Source: JANQFM01 sp035471925 (GTDB taxonomy: Bacteria; Acidobacteriota; UBA6911; RPQK01; DATIPO01). Taken from it: 64,000 nt of DNA. The notes beneath the pieces are model-generated. The model was not told the DNA's origin. It saw nothing but the letters and a program-made list of their open reading frames with translations, and made no database searches. Below are positions 49,116 to 56,962 of this stretch, piece by piece (within the stretch, counting starts at the first letter, position 1; every line of letters starts with the position of its first letter). The position numbers and the translations under genes are program-made. The stretch spans positions 16,241-80,240 of the forward strand of contig DATIPO010000223.1 of NCBI GenBank assembly GCA_035471925.1. Direction: 5' to 3'.

Positions 49116-51100
49116 AGCTCTACGCTTTCCCGTGGGAGCGGTTCCTGGCCCGGCTGCCCCACTGGGAACGCCTGGGACGGCAGGCCCGCAGAGCCTATTT
49201 GCAGGCCTCCGGCGACCCCGCCAACCTGTCCCGGGTGCAGTTCGAGGGAGGTGTGGAGGAACTGCTGGAAGAGGGCTTCCTGCTGCCCCACATGGAAAGT
49301 CAACTGGTGCGCGTCCCGCCCCGCCAGATTCGCTACCGCAAACTCATGCGCACGCTGGCCAAGCAGGACGTGTTGGGCCGTCCCTCGGCCAACTCCTTCA
49401 GCGATTACCTCAACCGCCACTTTCCTGCCGAAATCCAGGCCACCCTCATCGACGCTCATCCGGTGAGAGGGCATCAAGCCCGCGAGGCCCTTTTCCAGCA
49501 AGTCGCCGGAGAAGAATGGATCAGCGCCTTTCTGGAACTGACCCAAGGCGACGACTTCGAGCGGCGGCACCTCAACCCCGACGAGCGGCCCTTTCTGATT
49601 ACTCCCAAGAACCTGGGTGAGATGCAGAGGCTGCTCAAGCTTCTGATCGAGCGGGGTGGACCCGTCCGCATCTCAGCACTCACCGGACCTTTCGAGGTTC
49701 TGCACCTGCAAATGCTGATCCCGGCTGGATTGCGCTATCTGCTTCTTTATCCCGGACTGGAGGAGGATTCGCTGCTGCCCGTCGTGGGCCTTTGGCCGGG
49801 GGCCCTGCGCCGTCTCCGGGCCCCCGCGCCACAGCCGCCTCAGCCCGTAGAGGTCGAGGCCAAGCACTTCTCGGCCTTCCTGATGGAAGACATGACCAAG
49901 GTTCTGGTGGCCGCTTCACAGGCCCCTTTGCGCCTCAAAGCCTCCGACTCCTCGCTCTATCAACGCGACTCCCGCCGCATCGAGGAGACTTTGAGCCGGC
50001 TGCCCCAGTGGCTGGAAACGTCACTGAGCTTTCCCGCCTCCAAGCGGGTTGAGGAGGCTGTCGCCTACCTGCGTCAGATGGAATACATCACCAAGGAGCG
50101 CGGCTCCGACGGCGAAAGCCTGCAACCGACCGACAAGGGCGCCGAGTGGCTGGCCGCCTCGGCCCAAGAACGCCTTCAGGAACTGCTGCAGCAGGTACGC
50201 CAGGGGACGCGTCGGCGCTATCACAAGCGCTCCTTCCTGCCCTGGGACATCGAGATTCCCGGAGTGAAGCCGCCGCCGGACCTCAAGGAAGCTGTCTGCG
50301 CCAGTTTTCTCTCCCTGCCTGAGGAGGGCTTCTTCGGCTTTCAGTCCTTCGCCCGCTACCAGTCGGTCAATGCCAATCCGCTGCTCGATCTGCGCCGGCG
50401 GGGCGAGACTTTCAGTCTTTCGCTGGGATGGAAGCGCTTTTACCGGCCCAACGCCGAGAAACTGGAGCAGGTCTGGTCCAATTTGTTGGCCGAGTTTCTT
50501 CACACCCGCCTGCTTCCTTTGGGATGCGCCCAAGCCGGCCGGGGACCGGATGGCGGCTTGTGCTTCGCCCTCAGCGCCATGGGACGCTACTTGCTGGGCC
50601 AGGGTCCCGCGCCCTCGGATCTTCGTCAGGACGAGCAAGGCTGCCTGATGGTGCAGCCCGACTTCGAAGTGGTCTTCCTCTCTCCCGCTCCTCTGGCCGA
50701 AGCTGAAATCGGACGCTTCGCCCAGCGTTTAGGCAAAGGCGAAGTGGGCGCGCTTTTCAAGATCACCCGTGAGGCCGTGCAGGCGGCCGTAGGCTCGGGG
50801 ATGGATGCCCGGGCCATCCTCAGCTCCTTGGACCAGGCCTGCACTACGCCCATCCCTTCCAATGTCCGCACCGAGATTGAAGGCTGGGCTTACCAGTGCA
50901 GCCGGGTCAAGGCCCGCCGCACCCTGCTCATCGAGTGTCCTGACGGAGACACCGCTGCCCGCGTCCTGTCGGCGGGCGGCAAGAAGGTCGAGTTGCTCAA
51001 TTCCACCACGCTGGCCCTGCTCGATCCCGCCTTCCGCCGCACTCTCTTTAAACGCTTGCGCAAGAAAGGTGTCTTTCTGGAAGAAACCAAGGACACTTAG
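49112..51100 (+). CDS. XPB-associated protein with Helicase_C_3-like C-terminal domain
   Basis: A 662-residue soluble protein whose ATG overlaps the xpb stop (ATGA). Residues 514-625 (VQPDFEVVFLSPAPLAEAEIGRF .. LFKITREAVQAAV .. IPSNVRTEIEGWA) resemble both the Helicase_C_3 domain of Rv0862c-type mycobacterial proteins encoded beside XPB and the XPB N-terminal domain encoded upstream. The remainder is alpha-rich with several winged-helix-like segments (residues 145-220 and 290-360). No nuclease motif is seen, unlike the archaeal partner Bax1. Probable regulator or loading partner of the helicase. Confidence 0.8.
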   Translation: MKLYAFPWERFLARLPHWERLGRQARRAYLQASGDPANLSRVQFEGGVEELLEEGFLLPHMESQLVRVPPRQIRYRKLMRTLAKQDVLGRPSANSFSDYLNRHFPAEIQATLIDAHPVRGHQAREALFQQVAGEEWISAFLELTQGDDFERRHLNPDERPFLITPKNLGEMQRLLKLLIERGGPVRISALTGPFEVLHLQMLIPAGLRYLLLYPGLEEDSLLPVVGLWPGALRRLRAPAPQPPQPVEVEAKHFSAFLMEDMTKVLVAASQAPLRLKASDSSLYQRDSRRIEETLSRLPQWLETSLSFPASKRVEEAVAYLRQMEYITKERGSDGESLQPTDKGAEWLAASAQERLQELLQQVRQGTRRRYHKRSFLPWDIEIPGVKPPPDLKEAVCASFLSLPEEGFFGFQSFARYQSVNANPLLDLRRRGETFSLSLGWKRFYRPNAEKLEQVWSNLLAEFLHTRLLPLGCAQAGRGPDGGLCFALSAMGRYLLGQGPAPSDLRQDEQGCLMVQPDFEVVFLSPAPLAEAEIGRFAQRLGKGEVGALFKITREAVQAAVGSGMDARAILSSLDQACTTPIPSNVRTEIEGWAYQCSRVKARRTLLIECPDGDTAARVLSAGGKKVELLNSTTLALLDPAFRRTLFKRLRKKGVFLEETKDT

Positions 51101-51174
51101 CCGCCAAAAGGGTTTCGTCCGCATGATATATTGGGCCGGTTCAAGGGTCATCGGGAGGACTGAGGTATCTGTAG

Positions 51175-52875
51175 ATGAGATTCAAGCCCGACGTCATAGT
51201 GCGACTGTTCCTGGCGGCCCTTCTGTTGCTGGCCGCATGCTCCAAGAAGACGCCCAAACCGGAACCGGCCTCGGCCCAGAAGCGGACCGAAGAGTCCGCG
51301 CCCGCGGCTTCGGCTCCCAAGGCCGCGGCTTCCGCCGATGAGGCCGACCGGCTCTACGAGCAGCGCTGGAAAGCCCTGCTGGCCGACTCCCGCCGGCGCG
51401 CCGGTCAAGCGGGGCAGCTCTACAACAAGGGACGCGCCGAAGAGGGTGAAGCGCTGTTTGAGAGCGTCCTCGGTGAACTGCGCGACTCGCCCTATGACTT
51501 TCCCGGCCATCCCCAAGTGGAGCGGACCTATTACCAGATTCTGCGCCGCTTCCAGGATCTCCAGTTGGCTCACATGAGCTCTGGGGACGACTTTCCCGGC
51601 TTGGACGAGCAGGTGCCTCCTCAGGAAACGACCCCGCTGGAGGAAGCCGACGACGTCAACCTCTACGCCATCGAAGTCGATCCCGAACTGCGCGACCTGG
51701 TCCACAAAGAACTGCTGAACGCCCGTTTTGACCTTCCGGTGGTGCTCAACGGCTCGGTGCTCAAGGCCCTGGAATTCCACACCGAGCGCTCGCGCAAGAG
51801 CATCGAAGTCGGATTGCGCCGCGTAGGGCGGTTTCGTCCCCTCTTCGAACAGGCCTTCGAAGAGGCCGGGGTCCCCAAAGACCTCATCTACATGTCCTAC
51901 ATCGAGAGCCTCTTCAATCCCCGCGCCTACTCTCGTGCTCACGCCCGCGGGCTGTGGCAGTTCATGACGCCCACCGCCCGCGACTTCGGAATGCGCGTCG
52001 ACTGGTGGATCGACGAGCGCTCCGACGTGGAGAAGTCGACTTTCGCCGCCGCCCGCTACCTGCGCCAGCTCTACGACCAGTTCGGTGACTGGTATCTGGC
52101 CCTGGCCGCCTACAACGGAGGCCAAGGACGCCTGGAGCGCATCTTGAAGCGGCACGGCCAGATGGACTTCTGGGAACTTTCACGGCGGCGCCTGCTGCCG
52201 CGTCAAACCCGCAATTTCGTGCCCCTCATTCTGGCCACCATCATCGTCTTCAACAGCCCCCAGCGCTTCGACTTCGAGGTTGAGCCCGATCCTCCCCGCA
52301 ACGTCGAGAAAGTCGCCGTCCCCCATCAAATCGACCTAGGGAAGATCGCGCAACTGGTGGGTATGACGCGGCAGGAGCTGGCCGATCTCAATCCCGAGTT
52401 GCGGCGCGGCGTAACGCCCTTCGAGATGGACGGCTATCAGCTCAAGGTGCCCGCTGGCTGGGCCGACGGTTTGGGAAGCAAGCTGGCGGCGCTGCCTCCT
52501 GAAGAGCGCGTCCAATTCGCCCGCCACCGTGTGCGCCAAGGCGAAACGCTGGGCCAGATCGCGAGGCGCTACGGCACCTCGGTCCGCGCCATTGCCCAAC
52601 TCAACCGCATCCGCAACGTCCACCGCATCAGCCTCAATCAAAACCTCCTCATCCCCGTCAATCAGCCCCAAGCCCCCTCCCGCGCCTCCGTCCGCTCCGC
52701 GCCCGCCTCAGGAGAGCATGTGGTTTCCCGCGGCGACACCCTCTACCGCATCGCCCGCCTCTACCAAATCGCCTTGAAAGATCTGCTACGCTGGAATGAC
52801 CTGACGCGTGCTTCGGTCATCTATCCGGGTCAGTTGCTCAGGGTGACCGGGGCGGGCCAAGACGACGGACACTGA
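51175..52875 (+). CDS. Lytic transglycosylase lipoprotein with two LysM domains (MltD-like)
   Basis: A 566-residue protein with a signal peptide and lipobox LLAAC. A long Ala/Glu/Arg-rich linker precedes an SLT domain: catalytic Glu in MSYIESLFNPRAYSRAHARGLWQFMTPTARDFG and LALAAYNGG. Two C-terminal LysM domains (HRVRQGETLGQIARRYG and HVVSRGDTLYRIARLYQ) bind peptidoglycan. It cleaves the glycan strands with 1,6-anhydro product formation. It follows the XPB pair but has its own leader. Confidence 0.92.
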   Translation: MRFKPDVIVRLFLAALLLLAACSKKTPKPEPASAQKRTEESAPAASAPKAAASADEADRLYEQRWKALLADSRRRAGQAGQLYNKGRAEEGEALFESVLGELRDSPYDFPGHPQVERTYYQILRRFQDLQLAHMSSGDDFPGLDEQVPPQETTPLEEADDVNLYAIEVDPELRDLVHKELLNARFDLPVVLNGSVLKALEFHTERSRKSIEVGLRRVGRFRPLFEQAFEEAGVPKDLIYMSYIESLFNPRAYSRAHARGLWQFMTPTARDFGMRVDWWIDERSDVEKSTFAAARYLRQLYDQFGDWYLALAAYNGGQGRLERILKRHGQMDFWELSRRRLLPRQTRNFVPLILATIIVFNSPQRFDFEVEPDPPRNVEKVAVPHQIDLGKIAQLVGMTRQELADLNPELRRGVTPFEMDGYQLKVPAGWADGLGSKLAALPPEERVQFARHRVRQGETLGQIARRYGTSVRAIAQLNRIRNVHRISLNQNLLIPVNQPQAPSRASVRSAPASGEHVVSRGDTLYRIARLYQIALKDLLRWNDLTRASVIYPGQLLRVTGAGQDDGH

Positions 52876-52910
52876 TTCGAAACAGACACGGAATCAAGAG
52901 GTGAAAGCGA

Positions 52911-53672
52911 ATGTCCGATACGGCACGGCTGGCTGAACGCCTGCGTGATGCCCGCTACACTTTGGTCTTCACGGGCGCCGGGATCTCCACGGCTTCGGGC
53001 ATCCCCGATTTCCGGGGTCCCAAAGGACTGTGGAAGAAGATCAAACCCGTCTACTACGACGAGTTTCTCAACTCGCACGAAGCCCGGGTGCGCCATTGGC
53101 AACTCAAGCTGCAAAGCCACAAAGAGTTCGGCCAAGCTCGTCCCAACGCCGGTCACAAGGCCTTGGCCGAGATCGACGAAATGGGCTGTCTGCAACTGCT
53201 GGTGACTCAGAATATCGACGGACTCCACCAACTGGCCGGACACGCCGACGACAAGATCATCGAGATTCACGGCACCGGACGCTTGGTGGAATGCTGCAGT
53301 TGCGCCAAGACCATGGACCCCGCCCCCTACTATGAGGAGTTCGAGGAAAGCGGCGAGCCGCCTCTTTGCGGGTGCGGGGGCTTCCTCAAGTCGGCCACCA
53401 TCTCCTTCGGCCAGCCCATGCCGGAAAAGAAGCTGGAAGCCGCCTTCAAGGCTGCCCAACGTTGTGACTTGGTCATTTCAGTGGGCTCGACTCTGGAGGT
53501 TGAGCCCGCTGCCTCGATCCCCCGCATGGCCAAGCAGTGCGGGGCCTTCTATGCCATCGTCAACATGGGCGCGACGGCACACGACAGCCTGGCCGACCTG
53601 CGTTTGGAGGGAGATGCCGGCGACCTGCTCAGCCGGGCCGCCCGGCATTTGCGCCGGGCGACCCTGGCGTGA
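52911..53672 (+). CDS. cobB: Sir2-family NAD-dependent protein deacylase
   Basis: A 253-residue sirtuin: FTGAGISTASGIPDFRGPKGLW (NAD binding, near residue 20), TQNIDGLHQLAG, IEIHGTGR with the catalytic His, zinc ligands CCSC and CGCG, and ISVGSTLEVEPA. All catalytic parts are present. It removes acyl groups from lysines, for example on acetyl-CoA synthetase. An AGAGG precedes the ATG. Confidence 0.93.
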   Translation: MSDTARLAERLRDARYTLVFTGAGISTASGIPDFRGPKGLWKKIKPVYYDEFLNSHEARVRHWQLKLQSHKEFGQARPNAGHKALAEIDEMGCLQLLVTQNIDGLHQLAGHADDKIIEIHGTGRLVECCSCAKTMDPAPYYEEFEESGEPPLCGCGGFLKSATISFGQPMPEKKLEAAFKAAQRCDLVISVGSTLEVEPAASIPRMAKQCGAFYAIVNMGATAHDSLADLRLEGDAGDLLSRAARHLRRATLA

Positions 53673-53677
53673 AGAGC

Positions 53678-54136
53678 CTACTCCGATTTCTTGTACTTAT
53701 TGCGGGACACGGGCGTGGAATCAGCCATGTCGATGTAGAGGAAACGTCCTTCCTGATCGCCCTTGACGCTGTAGCGCCGGTGGTAAGAGAGCGGAATGTC
53801 GAAGGCCGACAGAAACTTGGTGATGGAAATGACCGAGCAACTGTGGGACTTGATGTGGGTGATACGGCGCTGCCCGCGGTGGGGCGAAGGGAAGAGTTCG
53901 AGTACGATCTCGCGCGTGTCGTCCGACCAGAAGAGGTCGGCGGAACGGTAATCCGTGCCCAAGCCGTGCTTGTCCACGGCCTGACAGTTGAAGATCAGTT
54001 TGACGCTTTGTGACCCTTTGGGGGTCTTGACTTGAAAGCGTGCGGCAGGCGGGAAGGTCCCGCGGGTTTCTTTGAATCGGGTCAGTTTGGGCTTTCGGCT
54101 CTGGGGTTCGTAGATCTTGATGGGTTGTCCACTCAT
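53678..54136 (-). CDS. Hypothetical protein divergent from a ParB-like gene
   Basis: A 152-residue soluble protein with GAGGAG nine bases before the ATG. Segments such as VKLIFNCQAVDKHGLGTDYRSADLFW, REIVLELFPSPHRGQRRITHI and IPLSYHRRYSVKGD suggest a beta-rich fold with basic patches; it ends KKSE. Not recognised. A consensus promoter drives it, divergent from the lone ParB-like gene; a working link is only suggested by position. Confidence 0.7.
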   Translation of the reverse strand: MSGQPIKIYEPQSRKPKLTRFKETRGTFPPAARFQVKTPKGSQSVKLIFNCQAVDKHGLGTDYRSADLFWSDDTREIVLELFPSPHRGQRRITHIKSHSCSVISITKFLSAFDIPLSYHRRYSVKGDQEGRFLYIDMADSTPVSRNKYKKSE

Positions 54137-54466
54137 ACCAGCAAACTCCTCGGCGGAAAGGACTGCGAATCCTCTTCCACCCTCTCAGTTGTTGGTGATT
54201 GAGACGTCCCCCGACAGCCGTCTATCTACTACAGGTTGGCGAGAAACTACCACAGTTGTCATAGAATGTCAACAATAAAATCAAACAACATCTTGGGCAT
54301 TGGTTAGAAAAATCCAGTAGAAAAACCGGAGCTTTGGGGTCGGAACTGCCTTATTAGACGGGAAAATATCACAAAAGGTTCGCCTAAAAATGCAAAAACA
54401 AATTTGCTCCAAGGGGTCTGTATCAATGAGGCACAAAGAGGGCCGAATCCGCAATGCAGGTGCAAG
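54137..54466. other. 330-base AT-rich divergent intergenic region
   Basis: The region is clearly AT-rich relative to its surroundings (54260-54480 especially) and separates the divergent 152-residue and ParB-like genes. Apart from the minus-strand promoter at 54244-54272 I see no gene. No clear plus-strand promoter was found. Confidence 0.5.
54244..54272 (-). promoter_or_regulatory. Promoter of the 152-residue hypothetical gene
   Basis: On the minus strand a perfect -35 TTGACA (54272-54267), a 17-base spacer and -10 TAGTTT (54249-54244). Start site near 54236, about 100 bases before the ATG. Confidence 0.6.
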
Positions 54467-55432
54467 ATGAAAAAACAAATTGTCATTGAAATGGAATGGG
54501 AGTCTATCAAGATAAGGGACCGCAGCCTCGCTCTGAGTCAGCCGTGGCAGGCTGATGAAGACTTGCTTGAGTCGGTCCGCCGCTTCGGGATTCTGGTTCC
54601 TCTCGAGGTGTGCCGCCAGCCCGATGGATGCTGCCAGGTCGTGCATGGATTCCGGCGGCTGGAGGCGGCGCGCCAAGCGGGACTGGAAAAGCTCCCTGTG
54701 CGTCTGCTGGAAGGGCCGGAGGAGGACCTGTTTCTGGCCGCTCTGGAAGCCAACCGTACCGGGCGGTCTTTGACTGATTTGGAGGCGGCGGCGGCCCTGG
54801 GCATTCTCCGTGACCGCTTCGGCTATGAGGAGAAACGGCTGATCGAAGAGGTCCTGCCCTTGCTGGGGCGCCGCGCCGACCGCCGCACCCTGCACTTGCT
54901 GCTTCAGGTTTGGCGCCTCGACGAGGAGTTGAAGAAGGGCATTCACCAAGGATTGGAAGCTGAGCTGGCGGTTCGCCTCGCCAAGCGTCCCTCACAACTG
55001 CGGGAATGGTTTCTGCCGCGTGTGGAGCGCTATCGTTTAGGCCGCAACAAGCAGAAGGAGTTCTTTGAACTGCTGGACGATCTGTGGGCGGCCTCGGGCC
55101 AGGAGTCGCTTGAGACGTTCTGGGAGGAGTCGGGACTGGCTTCCGTCGAAGCCCGAGGACGCACCGGTCCCGACCGGTTCGCCGCCTTGCTGGCGCGGCT
55201 GCGGCGGCTGCGTTATCCTGCCCTGCACCGTCACCGCAGCCGCTTCAACGACTTGCGCCGACGGCTGCAACTGCCGTCCGCGGTCACCTTGCGGGAGCCG
55301 CCTCACTTTGAAGGCGGGAGCTTCCAGATCTTCCTGACGGTCTCCAGGCCTGACGAACTGGCTCACTCAGCCGAAGCGCTGCTGCGGGCGGCCCGGGATC
55401 CTGCCTTCGGCGAGATGTGCCGGCTCCTTTGA
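54467..55432 (+). CDS. Lone ParB-like (ParB/Spo0J N-domain) protein
   Basis: A 321-residue protein from the ATG at 54467 with AGGTG upstream. Residues 20-110 form a ParB/sulfiredoxin-like NTPase/nuclease domain: LLESVRRFGILVPLEVCRQPDGCCQVVHGFRRLEAARQAG, including the GFRR motif, then LEANRTGRSLTDLEAAAAL and an HTH-like region (KGIHQGLEAELAVRLAKRP). The C-terminal 150 residues are Arg/Leu-rich and unassigned. There is no ParA neighbour, so it is unlikely to be the chromosome-segregation ParB; it may be a CTP-switch adaptor or regulator. Confidence 0.75.
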   Translation: MKKQIVIEMEWESIKIRDRSLALSQPWQADEDLLESVRRFGILVPLEVCRQPDGCCQVVHGFRRLEAARQAGLEKLPVRLLEGPEEDLFLAALEANRTGRSLTDLEAAAALGILRDRFGYEEKRLIEEVLPLLGRRADRRTLHLLLQVWRLDEELKKGIHQGLEAELAVRLAKRPSQLREWFLPRVERYRLGRNKQKEFFELLDDLWAASGQESLETFWEESGLASVEARGRTGPDRFAALLARLRRLRYPALHRHRSRFNDLRRRLQLPSAVTLREPPHFEGGSFQIFLTVSRPDELAHSAEALLRAARDPAFGEMCRLL

Positions 55433-55441
55433 ATGGTATAA
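55433..55441 (+). promoter_or_regulatory. Extended -10 promoter of the GMC dehydrogenase operon
   Basis: TGGTATAAT matches an extended -10 (TGNTATAAT) immediately after the ParB-like stop codon and 48 bases before the GMC start. No -35 is evident, as is usual for extended -10 promoters. Confidence 0.5.
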
Positions 55442-55489
55442 TCTGCCGCGCTCTGAGAGAACGGGTCCCCGGAGAGATGGAAAGCCCCA

Positions 55490-56959
55490 ATGATCGATAC
55501 TTCCCAATCCATTGAAGCAGGCCAGTCGCTGGAATGCGACCTGTGCATCGTGGGAGCTGGCGCCGCCGGCATCTCCATGGCTCTGCAATTGGAGGGCAGC
55601 GGACTCAAGGTGGCCCTGTTGGAGGGCGGAGGCCTCAATCCCCCGCCTTTCAGCGAGCAACACCCCTACCAGGGACGCAACGTGGGACGCGAGTACTCGC
55701 TGATCGGGACGCGCCTGCGCTACTTCGGCGGCACCACCAATCACTGGGGTGGATGGTGCCGGCCTCTGGATCCCATCGACTTCGAGAAGCGCTCCCACAG
55801 CGACCTTAGCGGATGGCCCTTCAGGCGCGCCGAACTTGAGCCTTTTTATCGTCAGGCCTGCCTGCTGTGCGAGATCGATCCTCCCCTCTTTGAACTGCAG
55901 GATCTGGGCGACAGCGGACGGCCCGAGGGCGAGTTCTTCCACCATTATGATCCCCAGTTGGTGGCCAAGAATTTCCGCTTCAGCCCGCCCACCCGTTTCG
56001 GGCAACGATACCGCTCCGACATCGAAAAGGCCGCCGACATCACCTGCTTTCTCCATTCCACTTTGGTAGAGATGGTGCGAGAGGGGGGCAAGGTGGTCCG
56101 CCTGCGCGCGCGCAGCGAGGAAAAGGAGTTCTTCGTCCAGCCGCGGGCCACCGTCCTGGCCCTGGGCGGCATCGAAAACGCGCGTCTGTTGCTGGCCTCC
56201 GACGGCCAGGACCCGCAAGGTCTGGGAAACCAGAGCGGCTTCGTGGGACGCTGCTTCGCCGACCATCTGGGCCGCACTCTGGGTCAGGTGCTGACCTCAT
56301 GGAAAGCGCCTTACGTCATGTATAGCCACCAGGGTGTTCAGCTTCTCCCCCATCTTTCCCTGGCGGACGAAATTCTGCGCCGTGAAGGTCTGGTCAACTT
56401 CGGCATCGCCTTTCTGTCCAGCCGGGGCCAACAACTGCTACCTTCCGATTACCTTCACGATCAGACCTTGTTCCGCCAGTGGGAGGGAGATCCCAAGATG
56501 GGTTTCTACCACATGGTGGCCCGCTTCGAGCCCACGCCCAATCCCCAGAGCCGCGTGACCCTCATTCCCGAACTCGATTCCTACGGACTGCGCCGCGTCC
56601 AGTTGGATTGGAAGCTCAACAACCGCGAGTTCGAGAGCCTCGACCGCATCTCGGAGATCCTGGCGCGGCGCATCGGAGCCGCTGGGGCGGGACGCATGCG
56701 CCGCGGCTTCCTCGACGCTGCCGGCGCCCGCCAGGCTGATATGACCTACCAGGCCCATCAACTGGGGACGACACGTATGTCGGACGATCCCAAACTGGGT
56801 GTGGTGGACGCTGACTGCCGGGTCCATTCCCTGGACAATCTCTATATTGCAGGCAGTTCGGTATTCCCCACTTTCGGCTTCGCCAATCCCACCCTGACCA
56901 TCGTGGCCCTGGCGGTGCGGCTGGCCCAAACGCTTCAGTCGCGACTGGGGACGGAGTAG
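55490..56959 (+). CDS. GMC-family FAD-dependent dehydrogenase, large subunit
   Basis: A 489-residue flavoprotein with the FAD-binding motif VGAGAAGISMAL near residue 22, the GMC core GGTTNHWGGWCRPL near 83 and the C-terminal active-site block HQLGTTRM .. IAGSSVFPTFGFANPT. It has no signal peptide. The downstream partner has a Tat signal, so export as a folded pair by 'hitchhiking' is likely. Substrate: an alcohol, sugar or polyol; not determinable. The electron acceptor is unknown since no cytochrome c gene (CXXCH) is in the operon. First gene of a five-gene operon. Confidence 0.9.
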   Translation: MIDTSQSIEAGQSLECDLCIVGAGAAGISMALQLEGSGLKVALLEGGGLNPPPFSEQHPYQGRNVGREYSLIGTRLRYFGGTTNHWGGWCRPLDPIDFEKRSHSDLSGWPFRRAELEPFYRQACLLCEIDPPLFELQDLGDSGRPEGEFFHHYDPQLVAKNFRFSPPTRFGQRYRSDIEKAADITCFLHSTLVEMVREGGKVVRLRARSEEKEFFVQPRATVLALGGIENARLLLASDGQDPQGLGNQSGFVGRCFADHLGRTLGQVLTSWKAPYVMYSHQGVQLLPHLSLADEILRREGLVNFGIAFLSSRGQQLLPSDYLHDQTLFRQWEGDPKMGFYHMVARFEPTPNPQSRVTLIPELDSYGLRRVQLDWKLNNREFESLDRISEILARRIGAAGAGRMRRGFLDAAGARQADMTYQAHQLGTTRMSDDPKLGVVDADCRVHSLDNLYIAGSSVFPTFGFANPTLTIVALAVRLAQTLQSRLGTE

Positions 56960-56962
56960 GCG

